64,000 nt of DNA, from assembly GCA_021234535.1 (NCBI GenBank), contig CM037841.1, positions 10,932,825 to 10,996,824 of the forward strand, in the 5' to 3' direction. Position numbers and translations under genes: made by a program. Shown here piece after piece: positions 27,301 to 42,300 of the stretch. The DNA comes from Stichopus chloronotus (lineage: Eukaryota > Echinodermata > Holothuroidea > Aspidochirotida > Stichopodidae). Under the pieces are notes generated by a model. It ran no database searches. It was not told where the DNA came from and was given only the letters and a program-made list of their open reading frames with translations. Numbering within the stretch: position 1 is the first letter of the stretch; each line of letters opens with the position of its first letter.

Positions 27301-30300
27301 AATTAATCTATCATTCAGATCAATTTAAGTACAAACATGCGTACATTTAAAACATGTACATCTTCAAAACCATGGGCGTAGCTGCAGTGGGCAACTAGTC
27401 AACACTCTGGACTTGTAACATCTGGCCATCATTAACGATCACTTTACACCTTACCACCAGGCACTCACCTTCACAAAATGTAGTGAATATGATGTGAGAA
27501 GTGGTCTTTTATGATAACATTCAAAGATTTTGAAAGTATTTTCCCATAATAGAGCTTACATTACAAGACACATAGTGCTCAAGGGGCATTGGTCCTGGAC
27601 CCCACCAGGAGTGGCTGACTACCCTTGCTTATAGCCGCGCACTAAAATTTGTCAAGCTACAACCCTGTTCAAGACTTACCAGTGACAACTTCAGATGTTG
27701 TATTGGCCAAAGTAGTTGGGATGTTCTCAAAGTTGGCTGACCCCTAGCACAGGAAAAGATTAGAAACATTTACGAAAGTTTTGTCACAGGCGAAAGTTGA
27801 GAGGGCAAATAAAAATTTAAACTGCAGGTAGGCCAGACAGTGTGAGACAGAATTCATATAATTTTGTGCACCTTTATGTTTAAGAGTCCAACACATCATC
27901 TTTCTTTCAAAGATAGCATCTGATGTAAAGGAAGAAATTTCGAGGAAAAATTTTTGGAAGAAAAATGCTCAAAAATTCCTCCTGAGTGCTTAATGAACAG
28001 ACACAACTTGACCAGGGATTATTTCTTAAGAGTGGGACCCATGGTAGTGGAAAGTTTGAGTTTAAATTGTGCTTGTGTTGACTTTGTGTGAATTTTGTCA
28101 AAAACGCAGCTTTTAAGATACTTTCTGCTGACTTTCTCTCCAGGATGTATGACTTCAGTTGATTTGAGAAAAAGGCTCCATAGAATAGTATGAAAGGTCA
28201 TTCTTGCAGTCAAAGAATGATTCACTGGGAAAATAAGACATGTTTATCAAGTTACTTTCTCTTTTAAAGATAACAACATTTTTATTTTCTCTTTTGAAGA
28301 TAACAACAATTTCATTATGAGTTTATGTCAATATTCTCGGTTTCACAACGTTATAAAGTATCTCCTTGTTGTTATTGTTACTTGCCTGGTGATTTTGTTT
28401 CCGTGACTTTTGCCTGAGTATTGGATGTGACTTGCTCAGAGGCAACTAACTCATACACAACTGTTCTATCCAGCCCCATAATGTGGTACAATTCATCAAG
28501 CGTTCATAATTACCAGTACACATAGATTACGATCATGTTTGAGGAAATCAGAACATGAGGGGATGATTTTAATTTTTCATCTACCAAAGTCTGGCAGACA
28601 GCTGGATGATTAAAATTAGAGAAAAAATCTGCAGTGTTTATGGATAAGTTTTGCTTCATGTCCATACATCTTAGGACTATAATTTCACTTCTTCCCCTTC
28701 TCGAGATATTGTGTTTACAAGACAAGGCGTCACACACACACGCACACGCATGCACACACGCGAACACACCCACACACACGCACACACACGCACACACCCC
28801 CACCTGACTGCACATTCTCCAATCTCTGAACACTAGGCAACGGTTTAAACAATGCACTAGTTTTTGTCTATGTTTTTCGTTTTCGTTTATTGGTTTTTTT
28901 TTCTTTTTTTTGCAACTTGTCAGCCATTCATAAAAAATAACGCAATGTATGCATTGGAAGTGCCATGATGGTGACAAATTGTTTCAGCTGAATCTTGAAC
29001 AATGCCCTCCGGGACATCTTTTGTAGCATTCATGAAACTCACCACATCTGCTGCCGATGTCAAGTCCTGATCTTCAACACTTTGAAGTTCTGAAATTGAC
29101 ACATCTACTGCAGCCTGTGGGAAAGTACCGTGAGGAATTGTCTGCAAAAAGAGAAAAAAAAAAACATGAGAGTGATGAACAAACTTGCAAAATTATTATG
29201 TAAAAAGTTTGGTTACCTAATATTAACATGATCACCTTACCTGGTTTGGTTGATTACTAGTGATGACTTTATCTATCTTTGTTATTCCCTAATGCATTAT
29301 TTCTGTTTGTGAAGTAACAGAATACATGCTAAGGAGACAAGGTAAGAGCTAAGCAGCAAAGTACATGAATTGGCTATTTGCAGTATAAAAGCAGAGTCTG
29401 CCAAAAATATTAACTGCTATAGCTGCCACTGCAAAGAGTCTACTAAGTACTGCTATCTAGCATACCAAATTTGTGACTAGAACATAGGTAGACTACCAGT
29501 CTACTAGTAAACTGAGTCTGCAATGATATTCTAATGCATTTATAACCTAAGTCATTGGTAGAAAAGATTAAACTTGATAAATCTATTTGACCCATTTTTT
29601 AACTATGTGCTTCATAGGACATCAGAGATATTGAATGTAAGTCTACTACAGCACTACCAAAGGATCTAACTTAATATAAGTTATGAAATCACAATATCAG
29701 GTTACCTACTTGAAAAACAAGCTATGTATCTACTAGACTTAATAAAAAAAAAACTCACTATGTTGACAATCCCTCCATAAAAACATCTACTCTGAAAAGT
29801 GTACACTGAACCAGTTTATTTATCTACCAATGTATGAATCTATCAGATTTATCTACTACAATCATGAATCATCCACTACCACATAACAACTATAATCTAC
29901 TTTGAGGTGTATGCAACTAATATCACTTCTCTTCTTCATGACATGACACAAACCCACTAGCACAATCTTCTGGACTCATCACATCAATCATGGGTGCCCA
30001 CTTTCAACAATCTACAACAGTTTAAAAACAAAAAAAAAAATACAAAAACTACGGTACTGTGATGTATTTGTCCAAAAACAACTAAATATCACCAAATCTG
30101 GGTCACACGATAATTTTACCAGGAGCAGGTGCTTGCAAGTGTCTACATTTATCAAATGTGACACGAACAGACACCTCGACGATACAGGCATTTTCTACAC
30201 TTTATGGGACTAAGAGACTGCTTACTACGTCGATATCTCTAGGATCCATCTTCATTGAAAGGCCAGAGTAGTCAAAGCCACCACAGCAAGTGCAAATTCC

Positions 30301-33300
30301 ACACTGTGTGTTCAAATCACTGAGGATGTCAGCCAGTTCAGACTCCAGGTTGGAGTAAATCACCTCCAAATTGCTCTGGGTGCTGTTTACGTCCTCCATC
30401 GCAGACAAGGTATTTGAAATATCTGTTTAACATGACAAATATTACATCACAATAAGTCTTTATCGAAGAGTGGTCCGGACCATTGACACACTCCTGTCTC
30501 AAAATGAAGAGTATTCAATTATGATCACACCCGGAATTTTACTGTAAAAGCAACACCCACTTTGGTCTGCAAAAGTGTTCAATATATTTCATGAGTAACT
30601 TTTGAAGCAACATCATGAACAATTCAATTTTTTATGATATGATAATATGTTAAAGTCACGCAATGTTTCCATTCACTCCTGTTCTGTGAAACTTCTTGGT
30701 CCGATTTGTCAAAGCTTTTAAGCAGTTTCAAACAATCCCTAACTACACATGAACACTTGTAGCAGAGTGAAAAAAGTGTTGACATGTCGTTTCCCATTTT
30801 TATGAACTATACAAGAATATTTTGAATATAGCCTGGGCAATTCTTTTAAATGAGTTAATGTAAATCGTTAAAGTACTGTCAATGATACTATTACATACTT
30901 TACATTTTGTTTTCACACTTTTCGAATTAATTGCAAGCACAAGTTATTTTAATGCATTATCATCTTACATGCAGAGAGGGGGTACACAGCATCGATAGCA
31001 GCACCAACCGTTGGTCTCAAGGCTTCCCTGACAGGGACTCCGACCAGTTCATCAATACCTATATGAAGGGATGCAAGGAAAAATTATCATTATTTCAAAC
31101 TTTAAAGTGATATTTAAAAGTCATTAGAATCCTTGAGGAATGTAACAGGTGATTGACGCCTGTAACTGTACGTTAAAGATTACCTGTACTCTTAGCAGCT
31201 CATACAAGATAGTGCACTTGTTGTGTGGAAACAGGTACATGAGGAGTAAATACTGTATGGAAGGACGAGACGTAACATGTGGAAGGGACTAAAGAGTTAC
31301 AATGCAGAAAGGCATGGAGAGGGACGATGAATTTATTCAGTGTAATGAGAATGGTAAAGATATGATGAAAGGTAATTTGGTTAATGGGTATCGGATTACA
31401 GGTTTCAGGATTACACCCTTGAAAGAAGTAACCTGCTCTTTGCTAGACAGGCACAGTAGTTTCTAATCCAATTGTGAGAGACCGCTATGAATGTATAGTT
31501 TGCTAGTATGCGAACCCATCTGGAAATCTTAGTCTGATTACAGTATGAAATAGCTATGAAAGTGACAAGAATAAATCTGAGTTAAGGCAGGAATGGACTT
31601 TCATACCCATTTCTGATTGAATTGATACTCTATCTTGACCAATTTCTGATTCCAAATTGATCAGATATAGACAGGAAATTTCCTAATCAATGTGGTTCAT
31701 CAATGCTCTATACATGAGATCAGTCCAAGCTTACATTTACAAGGTTTACACAGTTTGACCTCTCCTGACTTTGGTTGACTTTTGACCTCCACCAAAAACA
31801 CACAGGACCTTGAGCTCAATGTGATTGATCCCTATGCTAAATATGAGATAAGCCCACCTCATGCACCACTGGGATTTGGGTTTTACAAGCTTTTCACATT
31901 TTGAATACTGCTGCAACAGAAGTTCACAACATATTGCCACTGCCTGACCATGTTCAAGGTTGACTTGCTTCAGGACACACATCTAATGAATACAATTGCA
32001 TACAACAGCAAAGCTGTTGCTGTTGCACACAATACACACTTGAATGGCTTCAGTTTCTGTGTATAAAAGTTCCAGTGCAAGCTGAATAATGCTGGACATT
32101 ACATTAAATCTGGTAAAAACATCAAAATCAAAAAGCTTTTTTCATTCTGGTATTAAATGTTGACCAATGTTCAGCAAATTAAATACTTGAGTTTCAATTC
32201 ATGACATCCAGGAATTACAAGATTTTTTTACCTCTCCTGACCATGAGACCACTGACCTTCATAAAAAATGCTAGAATGCTTGCACTCAAAGAGGTTCATC
32301 CACTTAGCATATATGAGACCAGTCAAAGCTGGTGTTCTTGAGATACAGTGTTTTTGATGTGTTCACAGGGTGAGCTCTGTCATTCATAAATGACTTTCCA
32401 TCAAAACAATGGGAAAGACCAGATGAGGGACAGAAAGTTGGAAATCGAACTAAATCCAAATAGAATTAAATCCAGTAACCTCCACACTCTAGGCACATCA
32501 GGATGGCAGAATGTGAAGGAGGTGCTAGTCCGGTACTGGGTTGGATGGCGATGAGGACAGTCTTACATATTACCAGTACTCTTAACACAGAAGATGGGAG
32601 TGCATTTGTTGTGATGAGACAGGCAAGTAAGAAGTGAAGGAAATCCACGGAATTTTTTCACTCAATATGCAGTATATACTGTACACATAGGAAGTATGCC
32701 ACCAGTCCCAACTTCCCTTCATAAGGTACTGTGTTTACAGATTTGTCACAATGTGATCTCTGCTGACCTCACATAACCTTTGACTTCCACTAAAATTACA
32801 TACATGTAACAAGTATACCATCAGTTGGCAAGCTTTGATTCCTGAGATATTACGTAAACTTACAAGCTAGTTTTATTAAATTGACCCCATTTACCCCAAC
32901 TGACTTTTGACTTGAATCAAAACAAAAACCATAATTTCTTGCACTCAATGTGTTTCACCAACACCAAATATGAGTTCAGGCCAACCTTCCCTTCTCGAGG
33001 ATTTTGTGTCAATAAATGTCACAAACACACATACACACACATAAAGACACATACCAACTTGGCTGCATAAGTTACGACTATCATCGAAACCAAAAAGGCA
33101 AAGTAGCATAGAAATATGATCACAGCTAATAAATTTGTTTTCGTCCCTTTTTCATAGATAGTAAATTATTCTGGCTACTATGGTTTCATTTTATCAGGAA
33201 AAATACCCACAGAGGATGGGATGTTCAATAAAAAGTAAGTACTTCAATCATAAAAGGAAAAACATGACAAACGAGGGAGAGTTGCAAAACTTGATAAACA

Positions 33301-36300
33301 GGAGCTTTCTCGAGATTTGGTTACCCATAGGCCACCATTTATGATCTCATTTGGACTGGCTGAAGAAATATAAGCCAAATCTAGATTTTTTTATGGTTGT
33401 ATCCCCACAACTCACTGGTGTGGGTATTTACGAGTGACTACACTTACCACTCGCTTACTCATGCATTAAGTTTGACCTAGCTCAAAGTGCAATCAAAATC
33501 TATTCTGACACCACACCCTCTAAACCTAGGTCTATGAATGTGATCAGTCCTGCAAGTAGGATAATAATCTGGGATTTTTTACAGAAGTGAGGGCCCAAGA
33601 TTCACAAAAAAGTTCTTGAAAAGAAATAGCAGTATTACTTTCATAACTCAGTTGTCATTAATAAAAGGATCAGAATAAGTCACCTTCCTTCTACCTTTAT
33701 GTACAATGCCCTTTAAAACTGTAAAAAAAAAAAACAGGCAATGCCAATATGAGAATCAATTGATAAATCTTGCTGTATTTTTAAAAATTGTTCTTGAACT
33801 CACTCAAAATAAACACCTTGCAAGAACTTTCATGAAAGGTTGAGTCTTTTCAATTTTCGTTTGAAAACATCACCTTCAAAGCAGTTCATTACAAAAACAC
33901 AGGAGGCTATCTCTACGGGTAGGGGTATTGATACCTTCCAGTGATAGCACAGATTTGATTTTCAACCTACTCACCAATTTGCTTTCATAATACCAACCAC
34001 CAAACATTATGGGACTGTCACTCTTGATTTCTTTTTCATGTTAGCAGTTTCCCTGAAAGCCACAACTAAATTTAAAATAAAGGTAACAAATTTCCTTAAT
34101 GCACTTTTTGTAAAGCTTCTACCTGTTAAAGTCATGGCTCAACACACCTTTCAAACAAGTACCTTTTGAATCATTTCCACCTAGAATATTTCCATTTACG
34201 AAAGTAGAATACAAAAAGTAGAGCAATATAAAACTAGAGCACCAAAGATGCAGGTGCTCATACTTGAACACCATGAGGGTACCATTTACATATCAGTATT
34301 ATGTATTTTATACAGTTGGTCGAACCAACAGAAGTATCATTATATTGCATCACCAACATTGAATACATGTACTCCAGAATCTGTACGACTGCATAATTTG
34401 CTAAATATCATAGAGCACAAACAGCTGCGCAGAAGTTGGATCTTTGTCTATAAATTTGTGATACATTTAACAGACACTACCAAATTACAATGCTCATGAT
34501 TGCATCACTAATCAAGTTTGACATCCAATTATTATGAAACTATCATTTTTGTACATTTTCTATCTGATTTGTACTAGCTATGGGCATATGAGTTAGTACG
34601 AATGTGGAAAAATAGTTGCAAATTTTCCAAAACCAATTTAAATTATTAAGTACTACAGTAGCTAGTGTTAAGAGTTCATCTGCATGTGTCACATGCGGAA
34701 TATATTAGCCTGACCATTGATCTGTCAGTAGAACCCTTACAGGAAACTTGACACAAATTTGACAGGTTTGGGAAGACTAACTGGATTACTCCCAAGTGCC
34801 CCTTTAATGTCTAGATCAGACTAGATTGAGTTTCAGTCAGGACACAATCTGACACATTGCCCCAGCATTCAAGTATCATTTATGCATGATAGGGATATTT
34901 GAGATGTTGTATGACATTTAAAGGGGCACCCTTACAGTAGGAGGAGAAAAATGTTGCAGGATTACACAGAATGGGCTGTAGGGGCCACACAGGGAACCCT
35001 GGACTACAAATTCATGTGCACCCTAAGATAGACCACTAACAGAGTATCACTGTGACAAACCATAAACATTGTACAAGAGAATCTGTAGGAGAAGCATTTT
35101 GAACAATTGTGAAAAGATAGATTGCGAACAGACAGACAGATGGACAGACAGACAGAGAGACAGATAGACAGATAGACCGATAGACAGATAGATAGATAGA
35201 TACGTCCAAAACAGTGAAATAAAACTGAATTTATCTGGTTACACATACAGCCCTTGATCTCAGGTAAATTCTCAAAAAGTTACTTTACATACTGAGTGGG
35301 TAACAGAAAATACCAACCAGCATAGTTTTGGTTAATGTGTTGAAAGGAGAGAAGAAACAATACACTTTCCCTGAAATAAATCATGGCAAAGGAGTGGCAC
35401 ATACTGGTAACTAACTCCAAGGAAGCCTTTAATGTAAAGTGATGCCTTCCTTCATGTATGCTAAAACACCAGCTTGCACTTGTTTGCCTAAATCCTTGAT
35501 GGGATATACCTTTCATAGCAATCTGCAAGAAATGAATCACACCTATCAAACAGAAACTCTAATTATTTGTCAAAATGTGGTGCTCTTTGCATTCGTGTTC
35601 CCTGGTTAGATGTAGCTGTAAAACTGAGGAATCAGTCATTGTTTTATACGACATTTTTCAGCACTACACTTACGCAGAACTAGTGTTTGCAACAGGTGAC
35701 CTGGGTACCTGACGGAAGTCCTTTCTGAAAATGCTACTTGGACCCACTAACATACTGTACCTTGCACATGTGACAAAATTCAGCATGCATGCCCAAATTA
35801 CAGCAGACACAATGATTGCCACGTCTGTGTAAAAGATACTTTGTTTTACACTAACATGTAAATCAAAATGTATGTTACGACTTCGCAATGACCTCATAGT
35901 CTAATGAAAGGTGTATTTTGGGTATTAGGGCACTGACCAGAGTATGAACTTCTTGCACCTGGGTCTGAACTTTGGAGCCAGTGCAAACACAAATAAGCAC
36001 CCTGTTCATTGTTTAGTACATGTTACCTTTTCCTGCAAACTGTTTTTTTCTGGGTTCTATTTCTATGTTGTTTTTCTTTGCAAATGCAGTGATAATTCTC
36101 ACATGATTCATATTCATCACAACATGTGACTCTACAAAACCATCAACAAACTGGTTTATTAAACTACCAGAAAATGACCTACATCTATCGGCAGGTAGTC
36201 CCGTGAACATTCCATCATACCACAATACCCCAGTGAAGAGTATTCTCGTATTTAGTCCCAGTAAAGTCTTGCATTAGATGATACCTACAACTGCATTTCT

Positions 36301-39300
36301 CTCAATGGCATGAGACTCAAGGAAAAAGGAAAAGAATATCTATCAAAAGTGCACTGAATAAGGAGCAAGAACATTAAGTGTTGCTATGTTTCAGCCTAAC
36401 AAATAAAAAAATGTTGCCATAATGCATAGAAACTGTTTGCATAGTGATGCATATTGGAATTTGCCTTTTGCGTGGCTGAAAGCCTGTTGCACGACTGAAA
36501 AAACACTGACAAAAATCCAGTGCTTGAAATATTAACTGCATGGTTGGTTTCCATGGACACTAACACAATGGAAACTTTACTGAGGATAATTAAACCTGTA
36601 CATATATATTATAACCTCTCCTGTTCCAAATGCAGTATTGAATATAGAGTCTCAACAACTCACAGACAGCAACCAGGAGCTTGTCTCCATGGTAATTTGC
36701 ACAGTGTACATTGAATTCAAGATAATTAAAACTGAGTAGTTCATAAGAAAACTCAAGAATTCCACAAACTACTGTTTTGGCAATGGGAAGCTGCAATGTG
36801 AGAATGAATCAAACAGAATGAGCTCATGATTGTCCAAAAATAAGGATCTCGGATTGGAATCGAATAGGCAACAACTATCTCCGTGATGGGTAGTAAGTAT
36901 AAACAAACGTGGTGATAAAATCAGAAAGCCACTTAGTGGATAGAGGGCCTTTCAAGTCTTGTTATTCTTTACCTCAGTAAGATTTAGAGCAAGGAAACAA
37001 CAAGAGAGACACATCTTAGTCGTGAAAGTACTTTATTTCTATTAATTCACTGAAGGTGGTCCACAGTACCTGCTTCAGTGCACAGTTATGAGACACTGTC
37101 TTATATGTTGCCTTTGATGGACATAGAATCAATGCAAGGTGTTCTTTTTTCTGTTTTTTAATCAATCTATATGTTGACTGAAATTTTAATAGTTCACAGC
37201 TTTACCAAAATAAATTCAAATTATTCACATGACCTTTCACTAATTCGATCACTCAGTAGGTGAAAAGCTGCTGCAACATCCCTATTCCAATCTTCACATT
37301 TCTCAATGCTTTTCCTTGATTTAGTCAATTTACAAGATAGACTTTCAGACTCTCCTCAATTAGTGACACAGAGGAGCCTTAATTTACTCCTCCTCCAACT
37401 GAAACAACAGTAAACAATGAACAGATTTAAGCAGCGACATATATCGTAAACAAAAATATTTTAAAAAATGGTGAAATATCCTGTGATGACACAATTTAGT
37501 GCCATGGTTATGCAACAAGAGGAATGAGTGACTACTTATAATTGACATCTTTAGCTAAATGTCTGTTTTCAACAATGTGCATTTCTAACAATGCACATGT
37601 AAGAAACTTACTAAACTAAGAAAAAAACTTTGAGTAACTCAACTTGTGAAGATACTGTAAATTTGAAAAGGAAAAAAAAAACTCACCATCCAGATCATTG
37701 GAAACTTGGTCAATGGTCCATGACAACTGCTCAAGAATAAGAAAGTCAATCTCCTAGATACATCAGAAAGATACAAAATAAAAACAAAGTCAACAACAAA
37801 GTCAACTTCCCAATGAGAAAAACAGACTTATGAAATGCAACATGCATCGTATGTTTTCATGCTGCTGTAGGTTTTATAACATTTTCAAAGAAGTTTAATC
37901 AAAACCACAAACACCAACATGCACATGATCTCTAGTGAATGAAATTAAAGGTCGAGAAACTTGAAACCTACACTGGTATCAATATCAAAGAACAACTCAT
38001 AATTTTACTTTGTGATTTCTGAGTTATCGTAGTTATGAAATTTTGGTATCCACCTCCATGATGACATTAACATTCTAATTCTGACCTTCTAAATTATGCG
38101 TGTATAAATATGCAAACATGAGTTACCAAAATAAAAGACAGGATGTTTTGGGGGAGATAGGATAAGTGACATTTCGCAAAAACGTCGCTATATATGCTAT
38201 GTGCCAACGGATGATGGCGATACGCTTAGATAGCAAACCGTGAAATTAGCCTTCCAAAGCAATGTCTCTAGAACAGTGCCTGCACCAAACACATGTTATA
38301 GTAATTCAGTATTGGTGACACTAATGCATGGTAACTAATCATTCCATAGTAATAGTGTGCTCAAAGATAAACATTTTTATGGTTTTACAGGATTTTTTTA
38401 AATCTTTTTGGTATTCAAGACTACTGGAGAGCATCATGCACAATACAGTGAAGATGTAAGTGTTCTGGGATAGTTGAGTCTGTTTACTTGTAAATGACCA
38501 AACCATTGTTTAGAGTTTTGAGACCCTTCATAAGTGTCTCTTGACTTGCAAGATGGCATTTTGGGAGGGGGGGTTTGTTTCATTATCTGTTTTAACAACT
38601 TTCATTACTGAATTACTGAAGAGGAAAAAACGACTTCTGTCATTTTCTGACAAACATCTATGAGTTATAGTATCTATGCGATATTTCAATCAATTCTGCC
38701 TGTTATCAAAGGAAAATGACCTTTACACAACTGTTTTCCACAAAAAATGGAGAACGGAAACACTTGTTATTAAAGCTAAATATGTGATGGCAATTTTCCA
38801 TGCACTATATTTATTTCTTCAAGATTTCAATAATTTTTCTAAAATGCTCATTCTGTTATTATAGTAAAACACACATCTCTCATATTTGTTTACTTTTAGA
38901 TCGACTACATACATATATGCTGTATAGTGTACGTGCTTGCACTTTGTTTTGTGCTTTTCTTCTTCTCTTTTCATTTTCAACATGAAGCCATGTTAGTAAC
39001 ATTGTCCAGGACTGATAGCTTATCAGAAAATCATGTCACAGTAAGTTCAAGCAAAAGCCAAATGCAGACAGCATGCAGCATCAAAACCTTTCTTCTTGAC
39101 AGATTGAAAGCCCAAATTGTTCTAGTTGGAACAACATGATGTTTTTAGGAGTTAACCGTGACGTCAATTCATCGAGTCAGCCTCTGTACTTCAGGTTTCT
39201 TGTGCATTCTAGTTTCCGGCATGTTTAAGCATGAACGGTGATGATGACATTGGTTTTAGAGTGTCAGTTAAAGTTGCCATAAGCTGGATGCTCTTAATTA

Positions 39301-42300
39301 AGTTGTAAGCCTCCATAACAAGGAAAACAAAGAAATTAATGGCACAGCTTGTCAAATACTTTACTACTCATCACTCTAGCATACAGTATATATTTAATTA
39401 AAGCCCTCATCATTTTGCAGTTGCTACATGTACCACCATTTATGTCTGTCACAGCATCAGGCAGCATATTCCCCCGGAGACTTAGCAGGACTCTGCAAGG
39501 ATCATGTTCCGACTAAAAAAAGGCTCATCGCTCCCTTGCTTCACAAGTATTAAACGTTCACGTATCTCCAACCATTATATAGCCATAATATTCAATCCCT
39601 AAGTATGTAATGTAGGGTAACAGTTCATTTGCATTTCTGTTGGGGAAAAAAATGTTCATTCCGAATCTTAGTGACAGAGAGGACTGAGGATGTGGGTGTA
39701 CTGTATGTGTGTGTGAAAGTATTCAAGGAAAAAAGGCACTGGGTTTTTTTTCCACTATGATTACGAGGCAAATCTTTCTAAAAGTGGCTTCCTGAAATGC
39801 AGATGTCATGCTTGATTACGTATACTGGTCAGTATAATAGCTAGCAACATCCAGTCACAAGAAATCAAGCGATTGATAGGGTTCAAGTAGGAAAAGCATT
39901 AGGATTTGCGCATAATTCACTGTTAGAATGTGGCAAAATAACCAAAAAAGTGTTTGTAGGAGACATTACTTTACTGTACTGTAGGTATTTTAATGAAATA
40001 TTAATGAATTGATGAATGTGAATTTCTTCTCAAGGCTCAGCTATTTTAATAAGAATTAAATATTTGAAACACTTTTTCAGAATACTATTAACTGTGTCCA
40101 TATATCGACATGTTTTCTTGTTCTTATTACTACTGTAAACAAGCTGAGTCATAGAAAATCTCATACAATGCTGAAATATGCATTGTGCATTCAGCATAAT
40201 GTATATTGTGGTGAATGAGTCTAACAAAGACATTCAATACTGTGCAGTCACTGAAATGCAGCACAAGGCTGAAGCTAAAAACATCCGATGTCATTTTTAG
40301 AATAAAGTACTGCACGTAAACCGTAGGATTCTCACTGGGAATATTTTTTAATTAACATTCCAAACAGTTTCAATTAAGGTATCAAACACAACTGGTCTTA
40401 AGTGCAGTCAATGGGAGAAATTTCCTTAACTGCACTTGCTGAAAATATCTGGTGCATTTTTTCGTTAATTATTCATGACAATCAATTAGCATAACAACCA
40501 GTTACTTCAGCAGAGGACATACATTGATCCCTGTTCAACTGTGTCTACATGTAACCGTAGATACACTCTATTGATACATCAGAGAGAGCGTAATCAATAT
40601 CGTCAAGAGATCATGAATGGTTTGCCAACAATACAAGTGAGAGATTGAAAATAAACAGGGATACCAAATCTACACTTAACTGCATGTCAGCCCAGCTTAC
40701 AGTGTAAACTGTTCTGCTTAACAATGACAAGAAATACGTCACTCATGATGAGATGACAATGCTTGGAAACAATTGGACCATTCACAACCCGGTCCAGCTC
40801 CCACAACCCCCCCCCCCCATTTCTTTCTTCCTCTTGACCTCATCTCCCACCATCTCCAGAATTCTATGAAGCACAAATGAACCCTTTAAAGTGTCTCAGC
40901 ATGTTGTGTAGTATTAAACAGTGTACATGAAATCAAACACTTCTTAAACTTTATTTGACTTTCCCATGCACTCTCTCTAGTTAACCACATTCTTCATGGT
41001 CAAGTCAGGGAGGGAGGGGTAAACAAAGAGAATTTTCCTGGATGCAAAGATATGAAGTACAAGGCTCCAAACTACCTTCATTGTTATGTGTGACTTCAGT
41101 AAGTGTAAAGTTCATTTTAAAACCTGGGATATCAAAACTATGTATTCACATATGCACAGTATAGAGTAAATGTTCTACTACACAATGAAGCAACAACAAA
41201 GCACTAATGCAATGAGTACTGATTCTCGTATTCCAATTGGGAAAAGGCGAAATTATGCATCTCCTCATCAAGTTCTCATCCACATCCTCCCTTGTTATTT
41301 CCCTTTCTCCATTTTAAGTGGCAACGTCTGTGCTAAACTCTACTGGAAGGCAGTATGGGTAAAAGCTCTCTCTTTTTTTTTCATTTGGAGTGACAATAAA
41401 TTATGAGCATGTTGCATAGATATTCAGATACTCAAGTTACACTCAATGTACTGTAGGCTGAATACTTTCTGACAATAGATAAGGAAAAACAATGTTAGAT
41501 TGCTTCGCATTGTTATATATCAGTGTTCTACATTGGGCAGCTCACCTTAGGTGAACACTGCCACCCTCACGAATAGCAATTGCCCCCCCAACAAAATTCT
41601 CCCACCCTCCCCTAACAAAATCTCCAGTAGGACAAAAATTAGTTGACAACAGGCTACTGTCATTTCAAATGGAGCAAGAAATTGTCTCTACATGGCATCA
41701 CTTAGCACCTCAAATATCAAAAATTTCCAGGGGGAAATGAGGGAAATGCCTCTCCTAAACACTTTCCAAGGTGATCGCTCCATGCTTGGCTGCCTGTGCC
41801 CTCCAACCCTTTTAAAGATCTGTAAAGAACACTGTCTACATGCATAAGTGAGGAAAAGCAGAAATATCTTATTCCTTTTCTTAATATATGATGGGAGGAA
41901 TAAGGATGGACAGATGGACTGTCAGGATCTCTGGTTATTGACTTTAGCTCCTTTTTTTCTTGTGCTGCTTGGTATATATGTCACCTGGGATCCCCTGGTA
42001 AATATCGTGATACCAAAATTTATGTATTTGTGTATATGGGTATAGGATGAGTGAAGAGAGTACATGGCATTGACTCCTTAAGTCCATTGTTAAACAGAAA
42101 CAGCAATTTGGATGTTGTTCAGTGACAGAGTGAACTCTCCCACTCTGGAGGGATACTGTGTGTTCAACATGTAATTCAGCTACCTACTGTGTATTGCTGT
42201 ATACATATATGACCTTGTTTAAAGTCCGTGCGGTATGCATCTAGAAAAGAGTTGACTTCACGTTGTGTGCTGAAAAGTGAAACACTGAATGACAAATTTG

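Larger units (their letters stand above)
31059..37686. other. Intron 5 of prominin
   Basis: A 6.6-kb intron. It contains the TGACCT-rich satellite-like block (31690-33050) and a GACA/GATA microsatellite (35120-35205). No gene or RNA is recognised elsewhere in it. Confidence 0.7.

Noticed and set aside
28510..28977. 155-residue minus-strand open frame with Cys/Val repeats
   Set aside because: The Cys-Val-Ala repeat is the translation of a CA/CG microsatellite in intron 8.
29000..29042. Extension of exon 8 through the continuing open frame
   Set aside because: The strong GTGAGT donor at 29037-29042 joins to exon 9 with the spacing seen in vertebrate prominin; the extension lacks a suitable donor in phase.
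31690..33050. Functional nuclear-receptor response elements
   Set aside because: The TGACCT motifs belong to a diverged repeat unit, so their number reflects repetition rather than selected binding sites.
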